From Actinoplanes sp. L3-i22 (lineage in GTDB: Bacteria > Actinomycetota > Actinomycetes > Mycobacteriales > Micromonosporaceae), in assembly GCF_019704555.1 (NCBI RefSeq), contig NZ_AP024745.1, positions 7,758,501 through 7,822,500 on the forward strand: a DNA stretch of 64,000 nucleotides, written 5' to 3'. Shown here piece by piece: positions 21,983 to 30,570 of the stretch. Positions within the stretch are counted from its first letter, which is position 1. Each line of letters opens with the position of its first letter. The position numbers and the translations under genes were made by a program. Under the pieces are notes generated by a model that saw only the letters and a list, made by a program, of their open reading frames with translations, ran no database searches and was not told where the DNA came from.

Positions 21983-23278
21983 ATGACCGTGATCGCTTTC
22001 CTGGGCGCGGGCAGCGTGGTGTTCACCCGCGAGCTCCTGGCCGACATCCTCTCCTTCGACGAGTTACGCGGCGTCACGCTGGCCCTGCACGACATCGACC
22101 CCGAACGACTGGAGACGGCGGAGCTGATCGCCCGCCGTACCGCGTCGCAGTTGAATGCGACGCCGAAGATAACCGCCCACCTGGACCGGAGGCAGGCCCT
22201 GGACGGGGCCGACTTCGTGATCAACGCGATCCAGGTCGGGATGTACGCCGCGACCGTGCGCGACTTCGAGATCCCGGCGAAGTACGGCCTGCGCCAGACC
22301 ATCGCCGACACGCTCGGCGTCGGCGGGATCTTCCGCGCGCTGCGCACCTTCCCGGTGCTGGACGGGATCGCCGCGGACATCCGCGCGATCTGCCCGGACG
22401 CCTGGCTGCTCAACTACACCAACCCGATGGCGATGAACGTCGCCTACCTGGGCGCGATCGCCCCCGACCTGAACGTCGCCGGGCTCTGCCACTCGGTCTT
22501 CTGGACCGTGCACGACCTGGGCGCACTGCTCGGCGTGCCGCACGAGGAGATCGACTACACCGGCGCCGGGGTGAACCACCAGGCCTGGCTGCTGCGCTTC
22601 GAGCATCGAGGGGAGTCGCTCTATCCGCGGCTCGACGAGCTGCTCGACCGGGACCCGGAGTTGCGGCGGCGGGTCCGAATGGACATGTACCGGCGGCTCG
22701 GCTGGTTCCCGACCGAGACCAGCGAGCACTCCTCCGAGTACGTGCCGTGGTACCTGCGCCACGACAGCGAGATCGACCGCCTGCGCATCCCGGTCGGCGA
22801 TTATCTCGGCATCAGCGCGGACAACGTCGCCCAGTACCACCAGACCCGGCGTGGCCTGCTGGCCGGCGAGCCGCTGGATCTGACCCGCGAGGCCACCGAG
22901 TATGCCCCGCAGGTCATCCACAGCATGGTCACCGGCACCCCGCGCCGCATCCACGCAAACCTCATCAACAAGGGATTGATTTCCAACCTTCCTGAGGGGT
23001 ACGCCGTGGAGGTCCCGTGCCACGTCGGAGCCGACGGGCTCCACCCGGAACCGGTCGGCGACCTGCCGCTGCAGTGCGCCGCGCTCAACCGGACGTTCGT
23101 CAGCGTCGGCGAGCTGACCGTTCGCGCGGCGGTCGACGGCGATCCCCGGATGGTCCGGCAGGCCGCGATGACCGATCCGAACACCGCCGCGAGCCTGACC
23201 GTGGACGCGATCTGGGAGCTGTGCGACGAGCTGACCGCGGCCCACGGCGACCTGATCCCACCGGCGCTGCGCGGCTGA
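21983..23278 (+). CDS. Family 4 glycoside hydrolase (alpha-galactosidase/6-phospho-glycosidase type)
   Basis: The 431-aa NAD- and metal-dependent glycosidase opens with the Rossmann motif IAFLGAGSVVFTRELLADIL. It has HDIDPERLE, FVINAIQVGM, the metal-binding segment GLCHSVFWT, the Asn-containing NYTNPMAMN and GAGVNHQAWLLRF. The GLCHSV motif with Cys and His is typical of GH4. Substrate specificity (alpha-galactoside, 6-phosphoglucoside or galacturonide) is not determined; the neighbouring ABC importer rather than a PTS suggests an unphosphorylated substrate. Start ATG 21983 matches the family N-terminus. Confidence 0.9.
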   Translation: MTVIAFLGAGSVVFTRELLADILSFDELRGVTLALHDIDPERLETAELIARRTASQLNATPKITAHLDRRQALDGADFVINAIQVGMYAATVRDFEIPAKYGLRQTIADTLGVGGIFRALRTFPVLDGIAADIRAICPDAWLLNYTNPMAMNVAYLGAIAPDLNVAGLCHSVFWTVHDLGALLGVPHEEIDYTGAGVNHQAWLLRFEHRGESLYPRLDELLDRDPELRRRVRMDMYRRLGWFPTETSEHSSEYVPWYLRHDSEIDRLRIPVGDYLGISADNVAQYHQTRRGLLAGEPLDLTREATEYAPQVIHSMVTGTPRRIHANLINKGLISNLPEGYAVEVPCHVGADGLHPEPVGDLPLQCAALNRTFVSVGELTVRAAVDGDPRMVRQAAMTDPNTAASLTVDAIWELCDELTAAHGDLIPPALRG

Positions 23279-23305
23279 CCGGCCGGCGCCGGGCGGCCGC
23301 GGTGA

Positions 23306-23376
23306 TGATCAAGCGCGCATCCTGGAATGCTCGTTTGCTGCGCGCATCTTGCAAAGCGATCACAAACGAGCATAAT
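23306..23376 (+). promoter_or_regulatory. Promoter and putative operators of the SIS-ABC importer operon
   Basis: TGATCAAGCGCGCA (23306-23319) is the third copy of the shared motif. TGCTCGTTTG (23328-23337) and its exact reverse complement CAAACGAGCA (23363-23372) form a 10-bp inverted repeat 25 nt apart. TTGCAA (23349-23354) and CATAAT (23371-23376), 16 nt apart, make a plausible promoter overlapped by the second arm. The ATG follows the -10 box by 8 nt. Confidence 0.55.
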
Positions 23377-23384
23377 CCACGAGC

Positions 23385-24266
23385 ATGAATAACACGCTCG
23401 CCGAGGTCGCCAGCCAGCCCGAGGTGTGGCGGCGGACCGCGCCGCTCGCCTCCCTGGCCCGGCAGGAACTGGCCGCGCCGGGAGAACGGATGTTGCTGCT
23501 CGGCTGCGGCACGTCGTGGTTCGTCGCACAGAGCATCGCCGAGCTACGGGAGAGCGCCGGGCTCGGCGAGACCGACGCGGTCTGCGCTTCCGAGTACGTG
23601 CCGCGCCGGCGTTACGACCGGGTCGTCGCGGTCACCCGCTCGGGCACGTCGACCGAGGTCCTGGCGGCGCTGCGGCAGGTCCCGGCCGGGACGCGGCGGA
23701 TCGCGATCACCGCGGTCCGCGGGGAGCCGGTCGACGACCTGACCGACGCCCAGCTCCGGCTCGACTTCGCGGACGAGCGGAGCGTCGTGCAGACCCGATT
23801 CCCGACGTCGGTGCTGGCGCTCGCGCTCACGACGTACCGAAGCAAGGCTCTTGATCTGATCGTCGCCGACGGCGACGCCGCTCTCGCCGCGCCGCTGCCC
23901 GCCGACCCGGCGGACATCGACCACCTGGTGTTTCTCGGCACCGGATGGACCATCGGGATCGCCCACGAGGCGGCCCTGAAGGTCCGCGAGTCGGCGCAGG
24001 CCTACTCGGAGTCCTACCCGGCGATGGACTTCCGGCACGGGCCGGTCGCGGTGGCCGGGCCGCGGAGTCTGATCTGGTCGTTCGGCGACGTGCCGGTCGG
24101 CCTCGACGACGTGGCGCGGCAGGCCGGCGCCACCGTGCACCGGGACGATCTGGACCCGATCGCGCAGCTGGTCCTCGCCCAACGATTCGCCCTGGCCCTG
24201 GCCGCCCACCGTGGCCTGGACCCGGACCGCCCCCGACTGCTCACCCGCTCCGTAGTACTGGCCTGA
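23385..24266 (+). CDS. SIS-domain sugar-phosphate isomerase/deaminase
   Basis: The 293-aa protein has two sugar isomerase domains: the first with GCGTSWFVAQSIAELRES and VTRSGTSTEVLAALR, the second with FLGTGWTIGIAHEAALKVRES and SYPAMDFRHGPVAV. It resembles the isomerase half of GlmS and AgaS, which convert amino-sugar phosphates to ketose phosphates. It lacks the glutaminase domain, so it is catabolic or isomerising. With the DeoR regulator, GH4 enzyme and ABC importer it points to use of an amino-sugar or glycoside; the tagatose-type kinase/aldolase at 11.4-13.2 kb would complete such a route. Confidence 0.85.
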   Translation: MNNTLAEVASQPEVWRRTAPLASLARQELAAPGERMLLLGCGTSWFVAQSIAELRESAGLGETDAVCASEYVPRRRYDRVVAVTRSGTSTEVLAALRQVPAGTRRIAITAVRGEPVDDLTDAQLRLDFADERSVVQTRFPTSVLALALTTYRSKALDLIVADGDAALAAPLPADPADIDHLVFLGTGWTIGIAHEAALKVRESAQAYSESYPAMDFRHGPVAVAGPRSLIWSFGDVPVGLDDVARQAGATVHRDDLDPIAQLVLAQRFALALAAHRGLDPDRPRLLTRSVVLA

Positions 24267-24330
24267 CCGCTTTTGATTTTTCGCTCCGTCCTCACCTGAC
24301 CCGCCACTGTTGCCGCGGAGGTGTCCCGAT

Positions 24331-25629
24331 ATGAGACCTGGACTGTTGACCGGCGGCGCGGCCGCCCTGTTGCTGCTGACCGCCTGCATGGGCGGCACCG
24401 CCGAATCCGGCAAGGACGCCGCCGCCGGCTACGACCCGGCGGCGACCGTGGAACTGACCTGGTGGACCGGGCAGACCGAGGAGGCGGAGAAGGTCGCCGA
24501 GTCGCTCGCGGCCGAGTACCACACCGCCCATCCGAACGTCACGATCAAGACCTCGCCCGGCGCCCCGACCACCGACGACCTGCTCACCAAGCTGTCCGCC
24601 GGCTTCACCGGCGGGAACTACCCGGACATCTCGTACGCGTTCGGCAGCTGGGCCGGGGAGCTCGGCGGCAGCGGCAAGACACAGGACCTGACCGCTTTCG
24701 TTCAGGACCCGGCGTTCCAGTGGACCGAGATCCCGGAGGCCGCCCGGCTGACCGCGACCGCGGGCGGCAAGGTGATCGGCGTCCCGGCACTGGTCGACAA
24801 CCTCGCGCTGATCTACAACAAGCCGTTGTTCGACAAGGCCGGCCTGGCCTATCCGACCGATCAATGGTCGTGGGAGGACTTCCGGGCCGCGGCCAAAAAA
24901 CTGACCGATCCGAAGACCAACACCTACGGAACCGCCTATTCGGTTTCGGGCAGCGAGGACACCACCTGGCACCTGTGGCCGCTGCTCTGGCAGAACGGCG
25001 GAAAGATCCTCGACGGCACCAAGCCCGCGTTCAACTCCGACGCCGGGGTGAAGGCCCTGGAAACGCTGCGGCAGATGGCCGTCGACGACAAGTCGATGTA
25101 TCTGGACCAGACCGACGAACGGTACTGGCGCCTTTTCAACAGCGGGCGGATCGGCATGATGATGTCCGGCCCGTGGTCCCTGCTCGACCTGAAGGAATCC
25201 AAACTCTCCTACGGCGTCGCGGATCTGCCCGGTGTCAACGGCGACCACCAGACCGTTTCCGGGCCGGACCTGTGGGTGCTCTTCGACCACACCGACGTCA
25301 ATCGGGCCGGCGCCTCGCGCGCCTTCATCAGCTGGCTGACCAGCAGCGCGATCGACGCGAAATGGAACCTGGCGGTCGGTAACCTGCCGCTGCGGACCAC
25401 CGAGTCGACCACCCCGGAATTCGCGAACTACGTCAAGGAGTACCCGGGCGGCGACAAGTTCTTCGCGAACCTGTCCAACGCCAAGCAGGCCCGCCCGACC
25501 GTGCCCGGATACGAGGAGATGTCCCGCAACGTCGGGGACGCGATCGCCTCCGTACTGCAAGGAAAATCGCAGCCCAGGGAAGCGCTCGACGCCGCCGCCA
25601 AGAAGTCCGAGAACGCGCTGGTGAACTGA
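24331..25629 (+). CDS. ABC sugar transporter substrate-binding lipoprotein (CUT1 type)
   Basis: The 432-aa family 1 solute-binding protein has a lipoprotein signal ending LLLLTAC, then VELTWWTGQTEEAEKVAESL, YPDISYAFGSW, a hinge region GVPALVDNLALIYNKPLFDKAGL and GRIGMMMSGPWSLLDLK, all typical of oligosaccharide/glycerol-3-phosphate-type binding proteins. The start is ATG 24331 with CGGAGG upstream. The stop overlaps the permease ATG by one base (TGATG). It captures the sugar imported by the next two permeases. No ATPase gene follows, so a shared MsiK-type ATPase elsewhere is likely. Confidence 0.92.
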   Translation: MRPGLLTGGAAALLLLTACMGGTAESGKDAAAGYDPAATVELTWWTGQTEEAEKVAESLAAEYHTAHPNVTIKTSPGAPTTDDLLTKLSAGFTGGNYPDISYAFGSWAGELGGSGKTQDLTAFVQDPAFQWTEIPEAARLTATAGGKVIGVPALVDNLALIYNKPLFDKAGLAYPTDQWSWEDFRAAAKKLTDPKTNTYGTAYSVSGSEDTTWHLWPLLWQNGGKILDGTKPAFNSDAGVKALETLRQMAVDDKSMYLDQTDERYWRLFNSGRIGMMMSGPWSLLDLKESKLSYGVADLPGVNGDHQTVSGPDLWVLFDHTDVNRAGASRAFISWLTSSAIDAKWNLAVGNLPLRTTESTTPEFANYVKEYPGGDKFFANLSNAKQARPTVPGYEEMSRNVGDAIASVLQGKSQPREALDAAAKKSENALVN

Positions 25630-26549
25630 TGGCGGCACTGACCTTCGCGGTTCCCCGGACGGTCCGGGTGCCCCGCCCGAACGCGCGGCGGCACCTGACC
25701 GGCTGGGCCTTCGTCGGCCCGGCCACGCTGATCGTCGTCGGACTCTCGCTCTTTCCGGCGGTGTGGGCGTTCTTCATCTCCCGGGCCAAGTGGAACGGCA
25801 TCACCGCCGGGGTTCCGGTCGGCTGGCGCAATTACCAGCAACTCGCGCAGGACCCGGACATGCTCGCCGCGGCCCGGCACACCCTGCTGCTGACCGCGCT
25901 GTTCGTGCCGGCGTCGATCGTGCTGGGCATCATCGTGGCGATCGCGCTCAATCAGCGGATCCGGCTGATCGGGTTCTATCGCACGTGCATCTTCGTGCCG
26001 TACGTCGCCTCGGCCGCGGCCACCGGCATTCTCGCCTCGTTCGTCTTCAATCCGCAGTTCGGCGCGGCCAACGACGTGCTGCGCCATCTCGGCATTCCGC
26101 AACAGCAGTTCCTGGAGAGCCCGTCGCAGGCGCTCTACGTGATCGTGCTGATCGCGCTCTGGGGCGAGGTCGGCTTCACCACGGTCATCTATCTGGCCGC
26201 GCTGCAGGACATCCCGAAGGAGCTGGTCGAGGCGGCGACCATGGACGGCGCCGGGCGCTGGCGGGTGTTCCGGCACGTCACGCTGCCGGAACTGCGGCCG
26301 GTGACGGTCTTCGCCGCGGTCTGGCAGACGATCACCGCGGTCCAGCTGTTCGACCTGATCTACACGACCACCCGGGGCGGGCCGTTGAACAGCACCCAGA
26401 CGGTCGTCTATTACATCTACGAATTGGCATTCCAGACCCAGCGATTGGGGTACGGCGCGGCGGCGGCCTATCTGCTGTTCGTCGTCACGTTGCTGCTGAC
26501 CCTGGGAATCATCTGGTACAGCCGCCGGCGCGGTTCGGAGGTCTTCTAG
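25629..26549 (+). CDS. ABC sugar transporter permease 1 (CUT1 type, UgpA/MalF-like)
   Basis: The 306-aa membrane protein has six hydrophobic segments and the EAA loop contacting the ATPase, ELVEAATMDGAGRWRVFRHVTLPEL near residue 200. It starts at ATG 25629, overlapping the binding-protein stop, and ends where the second permease starts (TAGTG). It forms the channel with permease 2. Confidence 0.94.
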   Translation: MAALTFAVPRTVRVPRPNARRHLTGWAFVGPATLIVVGLSLFPAVWAFFISRAKWNGITAGVPVGWRNYQQLAQDPDMLAAARHTLLLTALFVPASIVLGIIVAIALNQRIRLIGFYRTCIFVPYVASAAATGILASFVFNPQFGAANDVLRHLGIPQQQFLESPSQALYVIVLIALWGEVGFTTVIYLAALQDIPKELVEAATMDGAGRWRVFRHVTLPELRPVTVFAAVWQTITAVQLFDLIYTTTRGGPLNSTQTVVYYIYELAFQTQRLGYGAAAAYLLFVVTLLLTLGIIWYSRRRGSEVF

Positions 26550-27370
26550 TGCTGCGGAAACTTCCGTTCAGTCCCTGGCATCTGCTGCTGATGCCGCTGG
26601 CATTGTTGTTCGTATTACCACTGGTCCAGATGGTGCTCACCTCGTTCATGAGCAACGCGGAGATCAACCAGTTCCCGCCGAAACTCATCCCGACCACGCT
26701 GCACCTGGAGGGCTGGCGGGCGCTGCTCGCCGAGACGAACGCGGTGCGCTGGCTGCTGAACTCGATCCTGGTCTCGGCCGTCTCGGTGGTCGCGCACCTG
26801 GTGCTCTGCTCGACGGCCGGCTACGGCTTCGCCCGGCTCAAGTTCGCCGGGCGGGGCATCGCGTTCGTCGTCGTGGTCGCGACCGTCATGATCCCGATCC
26901 AGCTGCTGATGATCCCGACCTACCTGATGTTCGCCCGGATCGGCATCGTGGACACCCTCGCGGCCGCGTTCGTACCGTGGCTGGCCTCTGCCTTTGGCAT
27001 TTTCATGATGCGCCAGTTCTTCCTGTCGCTGCCCGCCGAGCTGGAGGAGGCGGCCCTGATCGACGGGTGCGGCCGCTGGCGGACGTTCCGCAGCATCGTC
27101 CTGCCGCTGGCCCGGCCGGCGATGGCCACGCTGGCCGTGTTCACCCTGCTGTCCAGCTGGAACGACCTGCTCTGGCCGCTGATCGCGATCTCCGACGACA
27201 GCCGGTTCACGCTGCAGGTCGGGCTGGCCACGTTCCAGGGCACCCGGCACACCGAGTGGTCCCAGTTGATGGCCGGCAACGTGCTCGCGACGATGCCGCT
27301 GATCCTGGCGTTCCTGCTGGCCCAGCGCCGGTTCATCGCGACCATGTCGTTCAGCGGGCTCAAGGGCTGA
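26549..27370 (+). CDS. ABC sugar transporter permease 2 (CUT1 type, UgpE/MalG-like)
   Basis: The 273-aa membrane protein has six hydrophobic segments and the EAA motif ELEEAALIDGCGRWRTFRSIVLPLARP. The GTG start at 26549 overlaps the upstream TAG stop. It ends with the common MalG-type C-terminus (RFIATMSFSGLKG). It is the last gene of the operon; GC-rich hairpins follow (27440-27553) before the convergent LLM gene. Confidence 0.94.
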   Translation: MLRKLPFSPWHLLLMPLALLFVLPLVQMVLTSFMSNAEINQFPPKLIPTTLHLEGWRALLAETNAVRWLLNSILVSAVSVVAHLVLCSTAGYGFARLKFAGRGIAFVVVVATVMIPIQLLMIPTYLMFARIGIVDTLAAAFVPWLASAFGIFMMRQFFLSLPAELEEAALIDGCGRWRTFRSIVLPLARPAMATLAVFTLLSSWNDLLWPLIAISDDSRFTLQVGLATFQGTRHTEWSQLMAGNVLATMPLILAFLLAQRRFIATMSFSGLKG

Positions 27371-27554
27371 CCGGAATTGTCCGGCCCGGTGGCCGGCGGA
27401 CGGCTGCTCCGCCAGGTGCGGGCCACCCGGTACCGGGCCTGCCCCGCCTGCGGGCGGGGACGAGGCCCGGTGAGTGGTTCCGGGCAGGCGGGAAGCTCGG
27501 GCACCACCTGCGGACGCGACACCGGGGCACCGCCGGCCGTCGCGCGACGGCGGG

Positions 27555-28415
27555 CTATCGGGCGGACAGGACCTCGTCGGCCAGCCAGCGGGCGACGCCG
27601 ATCGGGTACGGGTCGGGCACGCTGAGGACGAAGTGCTGGAAGCCGGCCTCCACCGCCTCGGCGATCTTGGCTCGGGTGGCGGCCGGGTCGTCGTAGGAGA
27701 CGCCCAGGTGGATCGAGCGGGTGATCTCCGCCGGGTCGCGGCCGATCTCGGCGCAGTAGCGGTCCAGCAGGGCGCTGCGGGACGCGACGTCCTCGATCGG
27801 GCCGCCGCCCGGGATGTTCCACAGATCGGCGTGCTCGGCGACGATCCGCAGGGTGGCCGAGGCCCGGCCACCGATCATGATCGGCGGGTGCGGCCGCTGC
27901 ACCGGCTTCGGGTTCCCGAAGGCCCCGGTGACCTGGACATACTTCCCGTCGAAGTCGAACGGCTCCGGCGACGTCCACAGTCGTTTGATCACGGTCAGGC
28001 CCTCGTCCAGGCTGCCGACCGCGTGCTCCACGTCGTGGAACGGCAGGCCGTGCGCGCTGTACTCCCGGCGGGCCAGCGGGTGGCTCGGGCGGGAGCCGAC
28101 CCCGATCCCGAAGTCGAGCCGGCCACCGGAGACCACGTCGACCGTGGTGGCGATCTTGGCGAGCAGCGCGGGCGGCCGGAACCGGTTGCTGGTGACGAGC
28201 AGGCCCAGGCGCAGTCGCCGGGTCTGGGCGGCGAGCGCGGAGAGCAGCGTCCAGCCCTCGAGGATCGGGCCGCCGGGGTCGCCGCCGATCGGCATCAGAT
28301 GGTCGAAGAGCCAGGCGTGCTCGATCTCCGGCACCGCGTCGGCCTCCTGCCAGACACGGAGAATGTCCTGGTAGTCGACCTGCTGCGGGGCTGTCATGAT
28401 CCCGAATGAGGGCAT
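27555..28415 (-). CDS. LLM-class (F420-dependent type) flavin oxidoreductase
   Basis: The 286-aa TIM-barrel protein resembles luciferase-like monooxygenases: WLFDHLMPIGGDPGGP near residue 35, RLRLGLLVTSNRFRPPALLAKIATTVDVVSGGRLDFGIGVG, and HPPIMIGGRASATLRIVAEHADLWN. This pattern is typical of actinobacterial F420-dependent oxidoreductases; the substrate is unknown. Start ATG 28415 has AGGAGA upstream. Its promoter carries two palindromic GGAACNNNGTTCC operators, so it is probably under a TetR-type repressor. Confidence 0.88.
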   Translation of the reverse strand: MPSFGIMTAPQQVDYQDILRVWQEADAVPEIEHAWLFDHLMPIGGDPGGPILEGWTLLSALAAQTRRLRLGLLVTSNRFRPPALLAKIATTVDVVSGGRLDFGIGVGSRPSHPLARREYSAHGLPFHDVEHAVGSLDEGLTVIKRLWTSPEPFDFDGKYVQVTGAFGNPKPVQRPHPPIMIGGRASATLRIVAEHADLWNIPGGGPIEDVASRSALLDRYCAEIGRDPAEITRSIHLGVSYDDPAATRAKIAEAVEAGFQHFVLSVPDPYPIGVARWLADEVLSAR

Positions 28416-28438
28416 GGTTGTCTCCTGACGTGACGAAC

Positions 28439-28478
28439 CGGAACGTGGTTCCGCTCAATGATACGGAACCACGTTCCG
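28439..28478 (-). promoter_or_regulatory. Double palindromic operator at the LLM oxidoreductase promoter
   Basis: CGGAACGTGGTTCCG (28439-28453) and its exact reverse complement CGGAACCACGTTCCG (28464-28478) flank a 10-nt spacer. Each arm is itself a GGAACNNNGTTCC palindrome. On the minus strand the spacer includes TATCAT, a likely -10 box, so a repressor bound to both sites would cover the promoter and start point. Confidence 0.75.
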
Positions 28479-28527
28479 CTTTGCTTCGCAACCGCGGGAA
28501 TCGAGTGACCGGCGACACGCGGTCGGA

Positions 28528-28545
28528 CTACTACGATCGTAGTAG
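28528..28545 (+). promoter_or_regulatory. 18-bp perfect palindrome at the glycosyltransferase-TetR promoter
   Basis: CTACTACGATCGTAGTAG is fully self-complementary. It overlaps TAGATT (28543-28548), a -10-like box ending 7 nt before ATG 28556. It is the likely operator of the TetR protein encoded second in this operon. Confidence 0.75.
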
Positions 28546-28555
28546 ATTGGCAGGC

Positions 28556-29731
28556 ATGAGAAACGTGGTGATCGTGACGATCGGGACGCGGGGCGACGTC
28601 GTTCCGAGTGCCGCGATCGGCGCCGCGCTCGCCGCGCGAGGCGACCGGGTGACGATCGTGACCCACGCATCGCTGCGCGGCCTGGTCGAGAAGGCCGGTC
28701 TCGGCTTCGCGGCCCTGCCCGTCGAGTTCGGCGCCGGCCCGCTGTCGTCGGCGCGCTTCGCCAGGGTGCTGGCCGGGCGCTGGGTGGCGATCGGCCGGGC
28801 GATCGCCACCGCGGCCCGCGACGCGGACCTGCTGGTCCTCGCCCCGATGGCGATGCTCGGTCACCACGTCGCCGAGGCCCGGGGGATCCCGAGCATGGGC
28901 GCGTTCCTGCAGCCGCTGGAGCCGACCCGGGCGTTCCCGCCGCCGCCGCTGACCACCCGGTCGCTGGGCGGCTGGGGCAACCGGTTCGCGGCGCGGGCCT
29001 TCCGCGGTCTCGGGCAGCTCCCGTTCGCGCGGGCCACCGCCGAGTTCCGCCGCGAGCTGGGCCTGCCGCCGCTGGGCACCCGGGCGATGTTCCGCCGGCT
29101 GGACGAGGAGCGCTGGCCCGTGATCCACGGCTTCAGCCCCGCCGTCGTCCCGCCACCACCGGACTGGCCCGCGCACCGCCCGATGACCGGCTACTGGCAG
29201 CCCCCGCCGACCGGAGCGCTTTCCGCCCGGGTCCGAACCTTCATGAACGACGGCGAGCCGCCGATCTTCCTCGGGTTCGGCAGCATGACCGCGCCCGGCC
29301 TCACCGACGCCGTGCGCGCAGCGCTGAGCCACCTCGGCCGGCGGGCCGTCGTTCAACGGGGGGCGGCGGGCCTGTCGGCCGAGGGCCCGAACCTCCTGGT
29401 CATCGACGAGGAGCCGCACGACGAGCTGTTCCCCGGGATGGCCGCGGTGGTCCATCATGGCGGCGCCGGCACCACCGCGGCGGCGTTACGGGCCGGCGTG
29501 CCGTCGGTGGTCGTGCCGTTCACCGCCGATCAGCCGTTCTGGGGGCACCGGATCGCCGCGCTGCGGGCCGGTCCGCCGCCGGTGCCGGTCCGCGGGCTGA
29601 CCGCGCGGCGGCTCGTGTCGGCGATCGACGCGGCGCCGGCCTTCCGGCCCGGTGCACAGGCGGTGTCGCGGCAGCTCCGGGCCGAGGACGGGGTCGGCGC
29701 CGCGATCACGGAGATCGGGAAAGTATGGTGA
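28556..29731 (+). CDS. GT1-family glycosyltransferase (UDP-glycosyltransferase/sterol-glucosyltransferase-like)
   Basis: The 391-aa protein has the GT-B N-terminal opening VVIVTIGTRGDVVPSAAIGAAL, a FLGFGSMTAPG segment near residue 240, and the C-terminal donor-binding region VVHHGGAGTTAAALRAGVPSVVVPFTADQPFWGHR. These enzymes move a sugar from a nucleotide donor to lipophilic acceptors such as macrolides or sterols and can inactivate antibiotics. ATG 28556 follows a -10 box without SD; the in-frame ATG at 28406 would begin within the LLM gene region. The TetR gene follows after 4 nt. Confidence 0.9.
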   Translation: MRNVVIVTIGTRGDVVPSAAIGAALAARGDRVTIVTHASLRGLVEKAGLGFAALPVEFGAGPLSSARFARVLAGRWVAIGRAIATAARDADLLVLAPMAMLGHHVAEARGIPSMGAFLQPLEPTRAFPPPPLTTRSLGGWGNRFAARAFRGLGQLPFARATAEFRRELGLPPLGTRAMFRRLDEERWPVIHGFSPAVVPPPPDWPAHRPMTGYWQPPPTGALSARVRTFMNDGEPPIFLGFGSMTAPGLTDAVRAALSHLGRRAVVQRGAAGLSAEGPNLLVIDEEPHDELFPGMAAVVHHGGAGTTAAALRAGVPSVVVPFTADQPFWGHRIAALRAGPPPVPVRGLTARRLVSAIDAAPAFRPGAQAVSRQLRAEDGVGAAITEIGKVW

Positions 29732-29735
29732 CCGT

Positions 29736-30299
29736 GTGCCGCACCCGACCGCCGTCCGGATCGCCGACGCGGCCCTCGAGGTGCTCGGCACCGGGGGCAT
29801 CCACGCGCTCAGTCACGCCCGCGTCGACGCGACCGCCGGGCTGCCCAGCGGCTCCACCTCGAACTACTTCCGGACCAGGGCGCGGCTCGTCGACGGCGCG
29901 GTCGAGCGGCTCCGGCAGATCGACACGGAGAGCTTCCAGGCCAGGCTCGCCGCCGGCTTCCCCGGGTCCGTCGACGAGCTCATCGCGGCGTATGTGGCGT
30001 TCACCGACGACGCCCTGGGCCCGTCCCGGGTCCGGACCGCGGCGCGGTTCGTCATCTTCGCTCAGGGCGTGGTCGAGCCCACCCTGCTGGAGCAGCTCAA
30101 CGCCGACCGCAGACTCCTGTCCGAATGGACCGCCGCGGCCCTGGTCTCGCTGGGCGTCCGGCAGGCGACGGAGGTCGCGCCGCTGCTGCTGGCCGGCATC
30201 GAGGGCCTGCTGCAGCACCACCTCTCCGGCTTCACCCCGGGCCCAGCCGAGCCCGACGTCCGCCGCCTGATCACCGCCCTGACCAACAGCCGCGCCTGA
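29736..30299 (+). CDS. TetR-family transcriptional regulator
   Basis: The 187-aa protein has the TetR N-terminal helix-turn-helix pattern: RIADAALEVLGTGGIHALSHARVDATAGLPSGSTSNYFRTRARLVDG. The helical C-terminal domain (about 80-187) would bind the inducer. GTG 29736 lies 4 nt after the glycosyltransferase stop, so the two are co-transcribed. It is a plausible repressor of its own operon through the palindrome at 28528 and perhaps of the LLM gene. The last codons (GACCAACAGCCGCG) are repeated downstream of the stop. Confidence 0.9.
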   Translation: MPHPTAVRIADAALEVLGTGGIHALSHARVDATAGLPSGSTSNYFRTRARLVDGAVERLRQIDTESFQARLAAGFPGSVDELIAAYVAFTDDALGPSRVRTAARFVIFAQGVVEPTLLEQLNADRRLLSEWTAAALVSLGVRQATEVAPLLLAGIEGLLQHHLSGFTPGPAEPDVRRLITALTNSRA

Positions 30300-30424
30300 C
30301 AAATCGGCGCCCACCGCCGGCCTGACCACCACCCCGACCAACAGCCGCGGCGGAAAGGGCCGGCACCCACCGCCTGGCCACCGCCCCGACCAACAGCCGC
30401 GGCTGAGAGGTCGACGCCCACCGC
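30268..30424. repeat. About 53-bp degenerate tandem repeat starting in the 3' end of the TetR gene
   Basis: The segment ACC..CC(C/T)GACCAACAGCCGCG...GGC(G/A)CCCACCGCC occurs three times (about 30268-30319, 30319-30373, 30374-30424), with a weaker fourth copy to about 30465. The first copy includes the last codons and the stop of the TetR gene; the others are intergenic. With the next repeat it fills most of the 467-bp gap 30300-30766, where I see no gene. Confidence 0.8.
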
Positions 30425-30570
30425 CCGGCCACCGCTCGGCCGGCGGACGCGACCGACAGGTCGATGCCCGGGACGATGTCCGCCGCCCGGTCATGGCCCT
30501 GGCCGACGTTCAGGTCGGACAGGCCGGCGTCCCGGCTGCTGTACGCAGCGCGTGCCCAGAGGCAGCTCCC

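Noticed and set aside
27440..27553. GC-rich hairpins between the permease and LLM genes as a defined terminator
   Set aside because: Several overlapping short palindromes are present but none has a clear stem and T-run, so I do not call a specific terminator.
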